From: Flavobacteriaceae bacterium
Lineage (GTDB): Bacteria > Bacteroidota > Bacteroidia > Flavobacteriales > Flavobacteriaceae
Length of the DNA: 64,000 nucleotides
NCBI GenBank assembly: GCA_021648755.1
Contig: JAKISG010000006.1
Span: 1 to 64,000, forward strand
Direction of reading: 5' to 3'
The notes under the pieces were generated by a model, which worked only from the letters and a program-made list of their open reading frames with translations, was not told where the DNA came from and did no database searches. Position numbers and translations under genes: made by a program. Below are positions 7,027 to 15,698 of the stretch, one piece after another (the stretch's first letter is position 1; every line of letters begins with the position of its first letter).

Positions 7027-7965
7027 TTATTTATTTTTAATAATATAAGTTAAAGAAGAGTATTCATTTGAACTTTTTGCCTTTAAATTTGATTTTAATC
7101 CGATAAAAAATGCTTTAATAGAACGTAAATTCCCTTTTTTATACTTTTCTGAAAGGAGGGATACATAGAATGAGTCTAATTTCATAGGTATTATTTTAAC
7201 AATTTTCATTTTTTGTTTTTCAAAAAGTAATTTAATTGATTTTTGAGAAAAATGCCAAAGATGTCTAGGTACATCATAAGCCGCCCAAAATTTTCCATAG
7301 TAATGTGCATCGTAAGACTTATGGTTTGGAACTGCTATTATTAAGATTCCGTTTTTCTTAAGTAGTTTTTTGAGTTGCACAATATATTCTTCTAAATTTG
7401 GCACATGCTCTAAAACATGCCACATAGTTATAACATCAAATTCTATTTCATCTAATTCACTAATTAAAGTAGTAATTTTTGGACGATTAAAATTTTTAGA
7501 ATTAGGTTTTAAACGGTCTAATTTTGATTTTAACAATATTCTTGCTTTTTGATTTGGTTCTACCCCTGTTACACTCCAATTATTACTTTTACAAGCAACT
7601 AAGAAATCGCCTGTTCCACAACCAATATCTAAAATAGTCTTTGGTTTTTGATCTTTATTTTCTTGTTTTAAGTTTATTTGATTAAATAAACGGTTTACTA
7701 ATTTTATTTTTTTCTTTATGGTATAATTCTTTGCAGTTTGATATACTCTATCTATTATTGATTTTTTAGAGTCTGTATGCGAAATATAATCTTCACTTTC
7801 GTAATATTTTTTTAAGTCTTCTATTTTTGGTTTCGGAAAAGTTATGAGCATTTCTAATTCAGAATCTTTTAATAACAAAAATGTTTCACGTGAAACAGTA
7901 TAGTCTTTAGATTCTAAAAACAGTGATAATTTAGAGTTTGAAAATGGTGAAATAGTGTTTTTCAT
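7027..7965 (-). CDS. class I SAM-dependent methyltransferase
   Basis: The 312-residue protein has a Rossmann-type methyltransferase domain. Motif I is LDIGCGTGDF (about residues 112-121), then GVEPN, and DVITMWHVLEHVPNLEEYI follows as the motif IV/post-motif region typical of Methyltransf_11/23 members. A short N-terminal segment of about 60 residues precedes the domain. The substrate is not evident. It lies just downstream of mnmG in the order DUF4175-ybeY-mnmG-methyltransferase, which recurs in Flavobacteria. Codons 23-28 (TVSRET) coincide with a perfect parS site, so part of the N-terminus is dictated by the centromere sequence. Confidence 0.85.
   Translation of the reverse strand: MKNTISPFSNSKLSLFLESKDYTVSRETFLLLKDSELEMLITFPKPKIEDLKKYYESEDYISHTDSKKSIIDRVYQTAKNYTIKKKIKLVNRLFNQINLKQENKDQKPKTILDIGCGTGDFLVACKSNNWSVTGVEPNQKARILLKSKLDRLKPNSKNFNRPKITTLISELDEIEFDVITMWHVLEHVPNLEEYIVQLKKLLKKNGILIIAVPNHKSYDAHYYGKFWAAYDVPRHLWHFSQKSIKLLFEKQKMKIVKIIPMKLDSFYVSLLSEKYKKGNLRSIKAFFIGLKSNLKAKSSNEYSSLTYIIKNK
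7882..7897. promoter_or_regulatory. parS: parS centromere site (perfect consensus) inside the methyltransferase gene
   Basis: TGTTTCACGTGAAACA is an exact match to the 16-bp parS consensus bound by ParB/Spo0J in most bacterial chromosomes. It is fully palindromic and lies within the coding sequence, encoding VSRET. parS sites normally cluster around the replication origin. parA and parB are not in this window. Confidence 0.9.
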
Positions 7966-8037
7966 TACGTTTTATTGTTATTATCTTAAAGTTTAATAAA
8001 CGTTTACGTGAAATAAAATTAAAGAAAAATTTTAGAG

Positions 8038-9915
8038 TCACACGCCTAAATAGACTAGTAATACTGAAATATCACTTGGAGAAACTCCAGATATTCTACC
8101 TGCTTGTGAGATTGTTGTTGGTTGTATTTTATTTAATTTTTGTTTTGCTTCAATTGAAATAGACTTTACACTATCATAGTCAAAGTTAGCAGGTATTTTT
8201 AGATTTTCTAAACGTTTCAATTTTTTGACGTTATTTAATTCTTTTTCTATATATCCTGAATATTTTACTTGCACTTCTGTTTGTTCAATTATTTCAGAAT
8301 CTATATTATTCTTCTTAATAAAAACGTTAACTTTTTTAAATTTTTGAACATCTGTGAAGTTTAATTGCGGTCTTGAGGCTAATTTAAACATTTTCATAGA
8401 TTGTTTTACTAAGGCTGAATTCTTATTTTTTAAAATAGGGTTTATTTCTTCATGTTTAATACTTGTATTTTTTAAAAACTGTATAAATAAATTTGTTTTG
8501 TTAATTTTTTTTTCTACTCTTTTTAATCTTTTATTTGATGCTAACCCTATTTTGTTTGATTTTTCTGTTAGTCTAATATCTGCATTATCTTGTCGTAATA
8601 AGGTTCTAAATTCTGCTCTTGAGGTAAACATTCTATATGGTTCTTCTGTACCTTTTGTGATAAGGTCATCTATTAAAACACCTATATAAGCTTCGTCTCT
8701 TTTTAGAATAAAGGCTTCTTTTTCTTGTGTTTTCTTTGCGGCGTTTATGCCTGCAATTAATCCTTGCGCTGCTGCTTCTTCATAACCCGTTGTTCCGTTT
8801 ATTTGTCCAGCAAAATACAAGTTACTAATTAATTTAGTTTCTAGGGTATATTTTAGTTGTGTGGGTGGAAAATAATCGTATTCTATTGCATACCCAAAAC
8901 GATAGACTTTTACATTTTCAAAGCCTGCTACTTTACGTAATGCTTTAACTTGAATATCTTCTGGTAATGATGTTGAAAATCCGTTTACATAAATTTCATT
9001 GGTCTGCCAACCTTCTGGTTCAATAAACATTTGGTGCCTTTCTTTTGTTGCAAATCTATCTATCTTATCTTCTATGCTTGGACAGTACCTTGGTCCTATG
9101 CTTTGTATTCTACCATTAAACATAGGTGAACGGTCAAAACCCTCTCTTAGAATATTATGTACATCATTATTTGTATAGGTCATATAACAAGAACGTTGTT
9201 TAGTTAATGGCTTTATTTCTTGTAGATAAGAAAACTTTAGAGGGTTTTTATCTCCAGGTTGCTCTATCATTTTAGAAAAGTCTAAGGATCTTGAATCTAC
9301 TCTTGGCGGTGTTCCTGTTTTCATTCTTCCTGACTCAAAGCCTACCTTATTTAAATCTTCTGTTATTCCAACTGATTTACTTTCTCCTGCTCTACCTCCA
9401 CCAAAAGTTTTGTTACCAATATGAATTAACCCATTAAGAAAAGTTCCTGCGGTAATAATAACTGTTTTTGCTTTTATTACAATTCCTAATACTGTTTTAA
9501 CTCCTATGATTGTTTTTTTTTTAAAAACCAATCCGTTTACGGAATCTTGATATAGGTCTAAATTATGTATATTCTCTAACTGCCATCGCCATGCTTCTGC
9601 AAAACGCATTCTGTCTGATTGTGCTCTAGGAGACCACATTGCTGGTCCTTTTGATTTATTGAGCATTTTAAACTGTATGGCTGTTTTATCTGTAATAATC
9701 CCGCTATAACCTCCTAACGCATCAATCTCGCGTACAATTTGCCCTTTTGCTATACCTCCCATTGCTGGATTACAACTCATTTGTGCAATGTTTTGTAAAG
9801 TCATAGTTATTAGTAATGTTTTTGCCCCTAAGTTTGCTGCTGCTGCTGCTGCCTCAGACCCTGCATGACCTCCACCAACTACTATTACATCATATTTTGT
9901 TTGAAATATACTCAT
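8038..9915 (-). CDS. mnmG: tRNA uridine-5-carboxymethylaminomethyl(34) synthesis enzyme MnmG (GidA)
   Basis: MnmG, with MnmE, installs the carboxymethylaminomethyl group on the wobble uridine of several tRNAs, using FAD and methylene-THF. The 625-residue length is normal. The dinucleotide fold GGGHAGSEAA sits at residues 14-23. The family signature GPRYCPSIEDK, the cysteine segment MSCNPAMGG, INGTTGYEEAAAQG and the C-terminal helical domain ending in GRISGVSPSDISVLLVYL are all present. A parS site sits between its start and ybeY. mnmG near the replication origin is a common arrangement in bacteria. Confidence 0.97.
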   Translation of the reverse strand: MSIFQTKYDVIVVGGGHAGSEAAAAAANLGAKTLLITMTLQNIAQMSCNPAMGGIAKGQIVREIDALGGYSGIITDKTAIQFKMLNKSKGPAMWSPRAQSDRMRFAEAWRWQLENIHNLDLYQDSVNGLVFKKKTIIGVKTVLGIVIKAKTVIITAGTFLNGLIHIGNKTFGGGRAGESKSVGITEDLNKVGFESGRMKTGTPPRVDSRSLDFSKMIEQPGDKNPLKFSYLQEIKPLTKQRSCYMTYTNNDVHNILREGFDRSPMFNGRIQSIGPRYCPSIEDKIDRFATKERHQMFIEPEGWQTNEIYVNGFSTSLPEDIQVKALRKVAGFENVKVYRFGYAIEYDYFPPTQLKYTLETKLISNLYFAGQINGTTGYEEAAAQGLIAGINAAKKTQEKEAFILKRDEAYIGVLIDDLITKGTEEPYRMFTSRAEFRTLLRQDNADIRLTEKSNKIGLASNKRLKRVEKKINKTNLFIQFLKNTSIKHEEINPILKNKNSALVKQSMKMFKLASRPQLNFTDVQKFKKVNVFIKKNNIDSEIIEQTEVQVKYSGYIEKELNNVKKLKRLENLKIPANFDYDSVKSISIEAKQKLNKIQPTTISQAGRISGVSPSDISVLLVYLGV

Positions 9916-9938
9916 ATTTTAATTGCAAAAGGTATGTG

Positions 9939-9954
9939 CGTTTCACGTGAAACA
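9939..9954. promoter_or_regulatory. parS: second parS site upstream of mnmG (15 of 16 matches)
   Basis: CGTTTCACGTGAAACA differs from the consensus only in its first base. It lies in the 60-bp gap between mnmG and ybeY, 2.06 kb from the perfect site. A pair of near-consensus sites makes a chance occurrence very unlikely. Confidence 0.85.
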
Positions 9955-9975
9955 ATTTAACTAAAATCGTGTAGT

Positions 9976-10389
9976 TTAAAACTTTCGCAAAGATAAGTAA
10001 TAATCTTCTTTTGCTCTCATTTCTTTTTCTTCTTCTTTGGTTTTATCATTATAACCACAAAAATGAAGTATGCCATGTATTATTACTCTGTGTAGTTCAT
10101 CTTGAAATGCTACATCATATGTTTTAGCATTTACCTTAACTCTATCTATTGAAATAAATATATCTCCAGAAATCAAGTCGTTTTCTGTATAATCAAAACT
10201 GATAATGTCAGTTAGGGTATTGTGATTTAAATAGCGTATGTTTTTTTCTGCCAAATAAATGTCATCACAAAATATATAAGTAATTTCCCCTATTTTTAAA
10301 CCTTCATTTTGAATTGTAGATTTAATCCAAAGTGCTAATTTTTTTTGAAAAATAATAGTAAATTCCGTTTTAAAATAAAAAGATACCAT
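9976..10389 (-). CDS. ybeY: endoribonuclease YbeY (rRNA maturation factor)
   Basis: YbeY is a metal-dependent RNase in late 16S rRNA processing and ribosome quality control. The 137-residue protein has the family core: ISFDYTENDLISGDIFIS (strand and Asp segment) and HRVIIHGILHFCGYNDK. The canonical motif is H-x3-H-x5-H. Here the first two histidines are kept (HGILH) but the third ligand position reads N/D (GYNDK) instead of His. The same change recurs in flavobacterial YbeY proteins as I recall them, so it is probably a lineage feature with another residue completing the site. It lies 7 nt after the DUF4175 gene. Confidence 0.9.
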   Translation of the reverse strand: MVSFYFKTEFTIIFQKKLALWIKSTIQNEGLKIGEITYIFCDDIYLAEKNIRYLNHNTLTDIISFDYTENDLISGDIFISIDRVKVNAKTYDVAFQDELHRVIIHGILHFCGYNDKTKEEEKEMRAKEDYYLSLRKF

Positions 10390-10396
10390 AAATATA

Positions 10397-13300
10397 TTAA
10401 TCTATTTTTTGAAAATATTCTTGTACTTTCTTTTTATAATTAGACCGTAAAGGTAATGCTTGCCTGTTTAAAATTTCTTTTGGATTAAAATATAATTTTT
10501 CTCCTTTTATTTCTTTTATAGTACGATTTTCAAATGTTGTTTTATTGGTTTCAGATTTACGTTTATCATCTTCGCCTTGTTCAAAATTAGCTTTTTCTAA
10601 TTTTAATAATTCGTGTTTTATGTTTTGCATTTTCTGAATTGCTTGTTTGGTCATTCCTTTATTTAGTAATATTTTTTCTAAATCTTCCATTTGTTGTAAT
10701 GCTTTGTTCCCTATGTCCCCTTTTTTACCTGCTTTACGCATCATATCTTTAAAGGCTTTTTTTAAAGCATTTTGTTGTTTATAAATTTCATAAATTTCTC
10801 CGTTCATTTGTTCTGAGCCTTGTCCTCCCGAACCTTTTTTATTTCCTTTTTCCCCTTTACCATCGCCATCACCAGGCTTATTTTCACCTTTACCAGACTC
10901 TCCTTCTCCTTGTTTTTTTCCTTTACCTTTTGACATCATTTCTCCTTGTTTTTTAATAATATCTGGTAAACTAAACCCTTTTCCCTTGCCTTTTCCCATT
11001 CCCATTCCTTGACCTTCACCTTCACCCATATTTGGGTTTTGTACACGGTCTAATAAATCGCTTAAAAAAGAGGCTAAATTATTTGCTGCAGTCATTGTGT
11101 ATTGTTGATTTGTAGTGCCTTGTGCGATTCTATTTTCTGCAATATTTTCTAAAGATTGGTCTATATTATAATGTGCAGCACTAATGTCTTTTTGTATTTT
11201 AGCCGATAGTTTTCGCATTCTTAAGGAGAGCGAATATATACTATCATCTATATGTTCAAAATGTTCTTTTAAAACCTGTTGTTTTTTTAGTTTTTTAGCA
11301 AATTCAGGGTGTGTAGCATTTACTTTACTAAAATCTTTTATTAATTGTTCTTGTTCTAATGAAAAAATAATTAAATTTTCTATTATTCTTCTAAGATTGT
11401 CAATATCTTCTTCAAACATTTCACCTTCTCCTGCCGCCATAGATGCTTGCATTTTCTCTCCCATTTTTTTCATTTTATTTGCTGCCGTTTTTTGTTTCTT
11501 TTTGGCCGCTTTTTTGCGTTGTTCTTTTTGTTCTTTGTTGCTTTCTTTTTCGCTTTCTTTTAATTTTTCAGCTGCTTTTTGTATATCTTCATCAATGGCT
11601 TTTTGCTCTTCTTCTTTTTTAGGAATATCCATTGGTTTTTTAAGTGCTTTATTTTGCTTTTGCAAGTCTTTTAGTTCTTCTTTTATTTTTTCAAATTCTG
11701 TATTTAATTCCTTTTGTTTTTTAGAACTATTTTCTTTATCAGTTGCTAATTCTTTTTGTTTTTTTGCCAATTCTTGTAATTTATTAGCAATTTCTTCCGC
11801 TTTTTTCTCTACATAAAAACGTTTTGTTAATTCTAATATGCGTTCTAATGATTTTTCATCTTGTTTATTCTTTTGTGTAAGTTTATCTAATTTTTTAAGA
11901 AAATTTTCTTTGTCTAGTTTTTCTGCTAATTTTTTAAGTTCATCTAAAAGTTTTTCTCTTTTTTGCATTTCTCTCATTTCTTCTAAACGCTTTTTTAGGT
12001 CTTCTTTCTTTTCTTCAAAAACTGGATTATCTTCTCTTTTTAACTCATTAAGATTATTTTGTAGTTTATTAGTATTACGCTGCAACATTTCTTGATATTG
12101 TTTTTGACGTTTTAGAAACTGATTTAAATTCTTTTTATCTTGCCAATCCATTTCTGATTTACTTTTTATTTTCTTTGAAAAATCTTCTAGCGATTTATTT
12201 AATTTTTCATGGTTTTTTGTTGCGCTATTTAAATCGTCTAAATTTTCTTTTTGTTCTTTAAGTATATCTTCATTTAATTCTTTATCTGTTTTATTTCTAT
12301 ATTGAAATGTTTTTGTTTTTACAGATTTATTTCCGTTTACAGCATCGTTGTCAAATAATTCAAAATAGAATTCGTAGTCAATTCCTTTTTTTAAATTTAG
12401 ACCTTTAGGAAAAAGGTAATAAAATTCTTGAAATGTGTTATTTTTTATGATAATAGAATGGTTTTGTACCTTGTTTTTTTCTGTTTTATCATAATACTTT
12501 AATTGTAAATCACTTACACCATAATCATCACTAATTTGACCTATAAATTGCGCGTTACCTCTAGAAATGGAATCAATATCTGTTTTTATAATGATTTTTG
12601 GATATTCATCTTTAATAACATTTATTTGATATTGTAAGTTTTCAAAATCTTTTAAATCGGTATTAGAGGATTTTATTACATAATCTAATTTTTTTTTGAT
12701 CTTTATAGTGTGCCTAAAATTGTTTTTCTCTGTTTTTTTGAACATTACATTAACGGAATCATTTAGGTCTCTTAAAACGACTTTATGTGTGTTTTTTGTT
12801 GTTATTTCCCAAATTACGGTTGTGCCTTCAGGAATTATTGCATTACCTGTATTTTTTATGGTTTCGTTTGTTTTTAAAGTATAGTTAGGATAATTTAAAA
12901 ATAATTCTAGATTAGAAATTGTAGGCGTCTTTATAACTTTAATTTCATAATCTTTAGATTGCACTCCGTTGGCTTCAATATAAAAAGTTTTATTCTCTGT
13001 TAAGTTTGAAAATGTATGCGAAAAATTCCCTAAACTTTCTTCTTTTAAAAAATAGGATTCGTTATTAAAATGAATTTTTACATTTTCTGGAATTATCTTC
13101 CCTAAAGTTTTTATGTTTAATGTAAAAGGGTTTCCTTGAAGGGTAGTTAATTTATCTGTTTCAATATTAAAAGAAAAAGGTGCTGGTGGTTCATAAGCCT
13201 TTTGATAATGTACGATCCTATTTAAACTTTCATTAAAGAGTTTTTTGTTAGTTAAAAATGTAACTAACCAAATCATTATTGGTATGGCTAAATATTTTAA

Positions 13301-13756
13301 ATACTTTTTATTTTTTGAAAAATTAATTGCTTGCTTAAAAGGTATGGGTTCTAAATCATATGATTTTTGTTCTATACTTGCTAATAGCAATTCTGATGGA
13401 TTAGAATTCTCATATAATTGTAGCACATTTAGTAATTTATCATCTACTTCATAAAAGTGCTTTCCTATTATTTTTGATGCATCTTTATAAGAAATTCCTT
13501 TTTGTAAACCAAATAATTTGATTATTGGCAATACAATATACTTTGTTAATAATGCGAACTCAATTAATATAAAAGACCAAAATAATAATGTTCTTGCTGT
13601 TGGTCTTAACCATAAAAAATGTTCTACAAATAAAGTAAAGATTAAATAAAGTAAGCCAAAAGAAAAAAATAAAATTAACCCTTTTAATAATTCATTAGTG
13701 TAGTATTTTTTAATAAAGGCACTTAATTTACTTTGTATGTGTTGAAATTTTGTCAA
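10397..13756 (-). CDS. DUF4175 family membrane protein with long charged coiled coil
   Basis: The 1119-residue protein begins with membrane segments (about residues 24-45, 55-75 and 150-165). An extracytoplasmic beta-rich region (about 180-480) follows. Then comes a very long region rich in Lys, Glu, Gln and Asn (about 490-800) that should form coiled coil. A Gly/Lys/Glu low-complexity stretch with MGEGEGQGMGMGKGKGKG lies near residue 920, before a conserved helical C-terminus. This is the DUF4175 layout, found throughout Bacteroidota with no known function. The tandem order with ybeY and mnmG is typical of Flavobacteria. The possible promoter upstream (TACTTTTA near 13780) differs from consensus in the last base. 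Confidence 0.82.
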   Translation of the reverse strand: MTKFQHIQSKLSAFIKKYYTNELLKGLILFFSFGLLYLIFTLFVEHFLWLRPTARTLLFWSFILIEFALLTKYIVLPIIKLFGLQKGISYKDASKIIGKHFYEVDDKLLNVLQLYENSNPSELLLASIEQKSYDLEPIPFKQAINFSKNKKYLKYLAIPIMIWLVTFLTNKKLFNESLNRIVHYQKAYEPPAPFSFNIETDKLTTLQGNPFTLNIKTLGKIIPENVKIHFNNESYFLKEESLGNFSHTFSNLTENKTFYIEANGVQSKDYEIKVIKTPTISNLELFLNYPNYTLKTNETIKNTGNAIIPEGTTVIWEITTKNTHKVVLRDLNDSVNVMFKKTEKNNFRHTIKIKKKLDYVIKSSNTDLKDFENLQYQINVIKDEYPKIIIKTDIDSISRGNAQFIGQISDDYGVSDLQLKYYDKTEKNKVQNHSIIIKNNTFQEFYYLFPKGLNLKKGIDYEFYFELFDNDAVNGNKSVKTKTFQYRNKTDKELNEDILKEQKENLDDLNSATKNHEKLNKSLEDFSKKIKSKSEMDWQDKKNLNQFLKRQKQYQEMLQRNTNKLQNNLNELKREDNPVFEEKKEDLKKRLEEMREMQKREKLLDELKKLAEKLDKENFLKKLDKLTQKNKQDEKSLERILELTKRFYVEKKAEEIANKLQELAKKQKELATDKENSSKKQKELNTEFEKIKEELKDLQKQNKALKKPMDIPKKEEEQKAIDEDIQKAAEKLKESEKESNKEQKEQRKKAAKKKQKTAANKMKKMGEKMQASMAAGEGEMFEEDIDNLRRIIENLIIFSLEQEQLIKDFSKVNATHPEFAKKLKKQQVLKEHFEHIDDSIYSLSLRMRKLSAKIQKDISAAHYNIDQSLENIAENRIAQGTTNQQYTMTAANNLASFLSDLLDRVQNPNMGEGEGQGMGMGKGKGKGFSLPDIIKKQGEMMSKGKGKKQGEGESGKGENKPGDGDGKGEKGNKKGSGGQGSEQMNGEIYEIYKQQNALKKAFKDMMRKAGKKGDIGNKALQQMEDLEKILLNKGMTKQAIQKMQNIKHELLKLEKANFEQGEDDKRKSETNKTTFENRTIKEIKGEKLYFNPKEILNRQALPLRSNYKKKVQEYFQKID

Positions 13757-13869
13757 TACAATTTTAATTTAGAATGCTAAAAGTACAATTATTTTCAAAA
13801 ATTAGGTAACAAATTATTGTTAAGGTTGATATAAAACCAAAGGCGGTTACTGAAAAGCCAAAATTTAGT

Positions 13870-14060
13870 ATGAGTTGGCTTTTTATTTTTGGAAATCTAT
13901 TTGGTCAAGTAACAGTTTGTACAAATTTTAATTCAGAAATGGGTGATTGGAATGAACAATTGTCTAATATAAGTATTGATGCTCCTTCTTTAGACGGTTC
14001 AGAGTTTTTACTAATAAAGAAGATTTAGGCATATCTTGGGCATCTCTTGTCAGTTATTAA
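13870..14060 (+). pseudogene. degraded N-terminal fragment of a probable secreted protein
   Basis: A 52-codon frame (13870-14028) starts with a signal-peptide-like segment (MSWLFIFGNLFGQV) and continues TNFNSEMGDWNEQLSN, a style typical of exported flavobacterial adhesin or T9SS substrates. After the TAG the likely continuation (KEDLGISWASLVSY) is in another frame and soon stops, so a frameshift plus truncation is likely. An inverted repeat (13853-13861 with 13875-13883) overlaps the start. The remainder of the 13757-14159 gap shows no other gene. Confidence 0.4.
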
Positions 14061-14130
14061 TGAAAACGGAATTAAAACCAGCACTAAATTTATTAAAAAA
14101 TAAATTTAATAAATATTTATACTTTTCACA

Positions 14131-14154
14131 CTCTTACCTATTTATTAGTAAGAG
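14131..14154. terminator. hairpin after the response-regulator gene
   Basis: A perfect 7-bp stem (CTCTTAC with GTAAGAG, 10-nt loop) lies 5 nt beyond the stop of the minus-strand operon. A T-run follows only on the plus strand, so termination of the minus-strand operon is uncertain. Confidence 0.35.
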
Positions 14155-14159
14155 CATTT

Positions 14160-14810
14160 TTAATTATCATCTAATAAACCTTCTTTAATAGCATAAATTA
14201 CTAAACCAATACGACTTTTAACGTTTAACTTTGTAAATAACTTATCTCTATAACCATCTATTGTTTTAGGTGATAAGAACATTTTTTTTGAAATTTCTTT
14301 ATAGGTTAGTTCTTGTGTAACATATTTTAACAGTTCTAATTCTTTATCTTTTAAGTCAATTTTTTCAAGCGGATTTGCTTCTATTTTAAGAGCGTGTACT
14401 AAAGTATTTGATACTTGTTCTGTATAATAGAACCCTCTACTAAAGGTCTCTTCAATAGCATTGTGTAAAACAGATGAGTGAATATCTTTTAGTAAATACC
14501 CTTTAGCTCCTGCTCGTATCATTTTTAAAATAGTAAGTTCATCATCCTCCATAGTTAAGGCTAATACTTTAATTTTTGGATGGTTTTCTTTAAGCCACTG
14601 TGTTGCTTCAATTCCGTTTACTATTGGCATTTGTACATCCATTAAAATAATATCTGGTGGTTCGGTACAAGTGGTACAATAATCTTGTAATTCTTTTCCG
14701 TTGCTTAACTGTGTTATAATTTTAAATGCTTCGTTATCTTCTATCAAACTTTTTAATGCTTCTGAAAAAAGCATATGATCATCAACTATTATTATTTTTA
14801 TTTTATTCAT
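14160..14810 (-). CDS. LuxR/NarL-family response regulator
   Basis: The 216-residue protein has an N-terminal receiver (VDDHMLFSEAL with the acidic pair at residues 10-11, phosphoacceptor Asp58 in LMDVQMP, and the LLKD lysine). A C-terminal LuxR-type helix-turn-helix follows (LELLKYVTQELTYKEISKKM, then SPKTIDGYRDKLFTKLNVKS). It should bind an inverted-repeat operator as a dimer when phosphorylated. It is the last gene of an operon and its partner kinase lies 21 nt upstream. The AGGG/CCCT palindrome array at 16731-16789 in front of the operon is a natural candidate for its binding site. Confidence 0.92.
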   Translation of the reverse strand: MNKIKIIIVDDHMLFSEALKSLIEDNEAFKIITQLSNGKELQDYCTTCTEPPDIILMDVQMPIVNGIEATQWLKENHPKIKVLALTMEDDELTILKMIRAGAKGYLLKDIHSSVLHNAIEETFSRGFYYTEQVSNTLVHALKIEANPLEKIDLKDKELELLKYVTQELTYKEISKKMFLSPKTIDGYRDKLFTKLNVKSRIGLVIYAIKEGLLDDN

Positions 14811-14831
14811 ACTATGTTTTTTTAATTAATT

Positions 14832-15635
14832 TTATATAACTTTTTCTTTGTTACATTTTATATAACCTGTTGTTCCTTTATTAGTTGATGTAATACTAAA
14901 CAATGCTTTAATTAACTCTGCTCTACCTTTCATGTTTAGTAAACCAATACCTTTTTTGGTAGATTCTTTATCTACTAAAAAGCCAATACCGTTATCTTTT
15001 ATGGTTATCTCAAGGTCTTCTTTGTTATAAAATAGAGTAACTGTTAATTCACTGCCTTTTGAGTGTTTAACAGAGTTATGTATAAATTCTTGTACAATTC
15101 TAAATAAAATAGTTTCTTTTTCTTTGTCTAATATAAAAGGTTTATTGATAGTTTTTATTTTTGCTTTAATAAAATTTAAGCGGTTATATCGATCAACCTC
15201 TAGGTGCAGGGCTTTTAATAAGCCTATTTTTTGGATAGAAACTGGATTTAAAGATTTAGATAATGCTCTTAAGTCTTGTAAACTTTTAGAAATTAAACCT
15301 ATAACTTCGTGTAAATCTTTTTGATTTTTTTTGGCAACTTTAGTTTCTAATCTATTTAAATGCATTTTAGCAACAGATAGTAATTGACCCACATTATCAT
15401 GAATTTCCCAAGAAATATTTTCTAAAGCTTTTTCACGTATTTCATTTTGAGAGGAAGCTAATTCTCTAGCATATTTTTTTTTTTGTTTTTCTCTATCTCT
15501 ATAATGAATTTTCTTCTTTTTTTGAATAAATAAAAACAAGAATATTAATGTTATTGTTAATAAGAGTACTATTAAAGTAGTACTTATTATTAATAATTCT
15601 GTTGTTTTATTTTGTTCAAACATTAGTTTCATCAA
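14832..15635 (-). CDS. NarL-type sensor histidine kinase
   Basis: The 267-residue protein has one N-terminal membrane helix (about residues 13-37) and a short basic linker. A HisKA_3-type dimerisation helix carries the phospho-accepting His79 (NISWEIHDNVGQLLS), and a HATPase domain has the N box (VQEFIHNSVKHS) and G box (IKDNGIGF, GIGLLNMKGRAE). There is no recognisable sensor domain. Stimulus input may therefore come from a partner, perhaps the polytopic membrane protein encoded 63 nt upstream. It is paired with the response regulator 21 nt downstream. An internal ATG at 15623 is an alternative start. Confidence 0.88.
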   Translation of the reverse strand: MMKLMFEQNKTTELLIISTTLIVLLLTITLIFLFLFIQKKKKIHYRDREKQKKKYARELASSQNEIREKALENISWEIHDNVGQLLSVAKMHLNRLETKVAKKNQKDLHEVIGLISKSLQDLRALSKSLNPVSIQKIGLLKALHLEVDRYNRLNFIKAKIKTINKPFILDKEKETILFRIVQEFIHNSVKHSKGSELTVTLFYNKEDLEITIKDNGIGFLVDKESTKKGIGLLNMKGRAELIKALFSITSTNKGTTGYIKCNKEKVI

Positions 15636-15698
15636 AAATAATAAAATAATTAGTTTTTAGTAATAGTTTGACTAAATAATTATTTTTCTTTTGTATTA

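Noticed and set aside
11184..12095. Long plus-strand frames rich in Ser, Phe and Cys opposite the DUF4175 gene
   Set aside because: They mirror the Lys/Glu-rich coiled coil on the other strand and have no recognisable domain.
13853..13883. Intrinsic terminator on the plus strand (9-bp stem plus T-run)
   Set aside because: No plus-strand gene precedes it. It overlaps the start of the degraded frame at 13870, so it was treated as part of that remnant.
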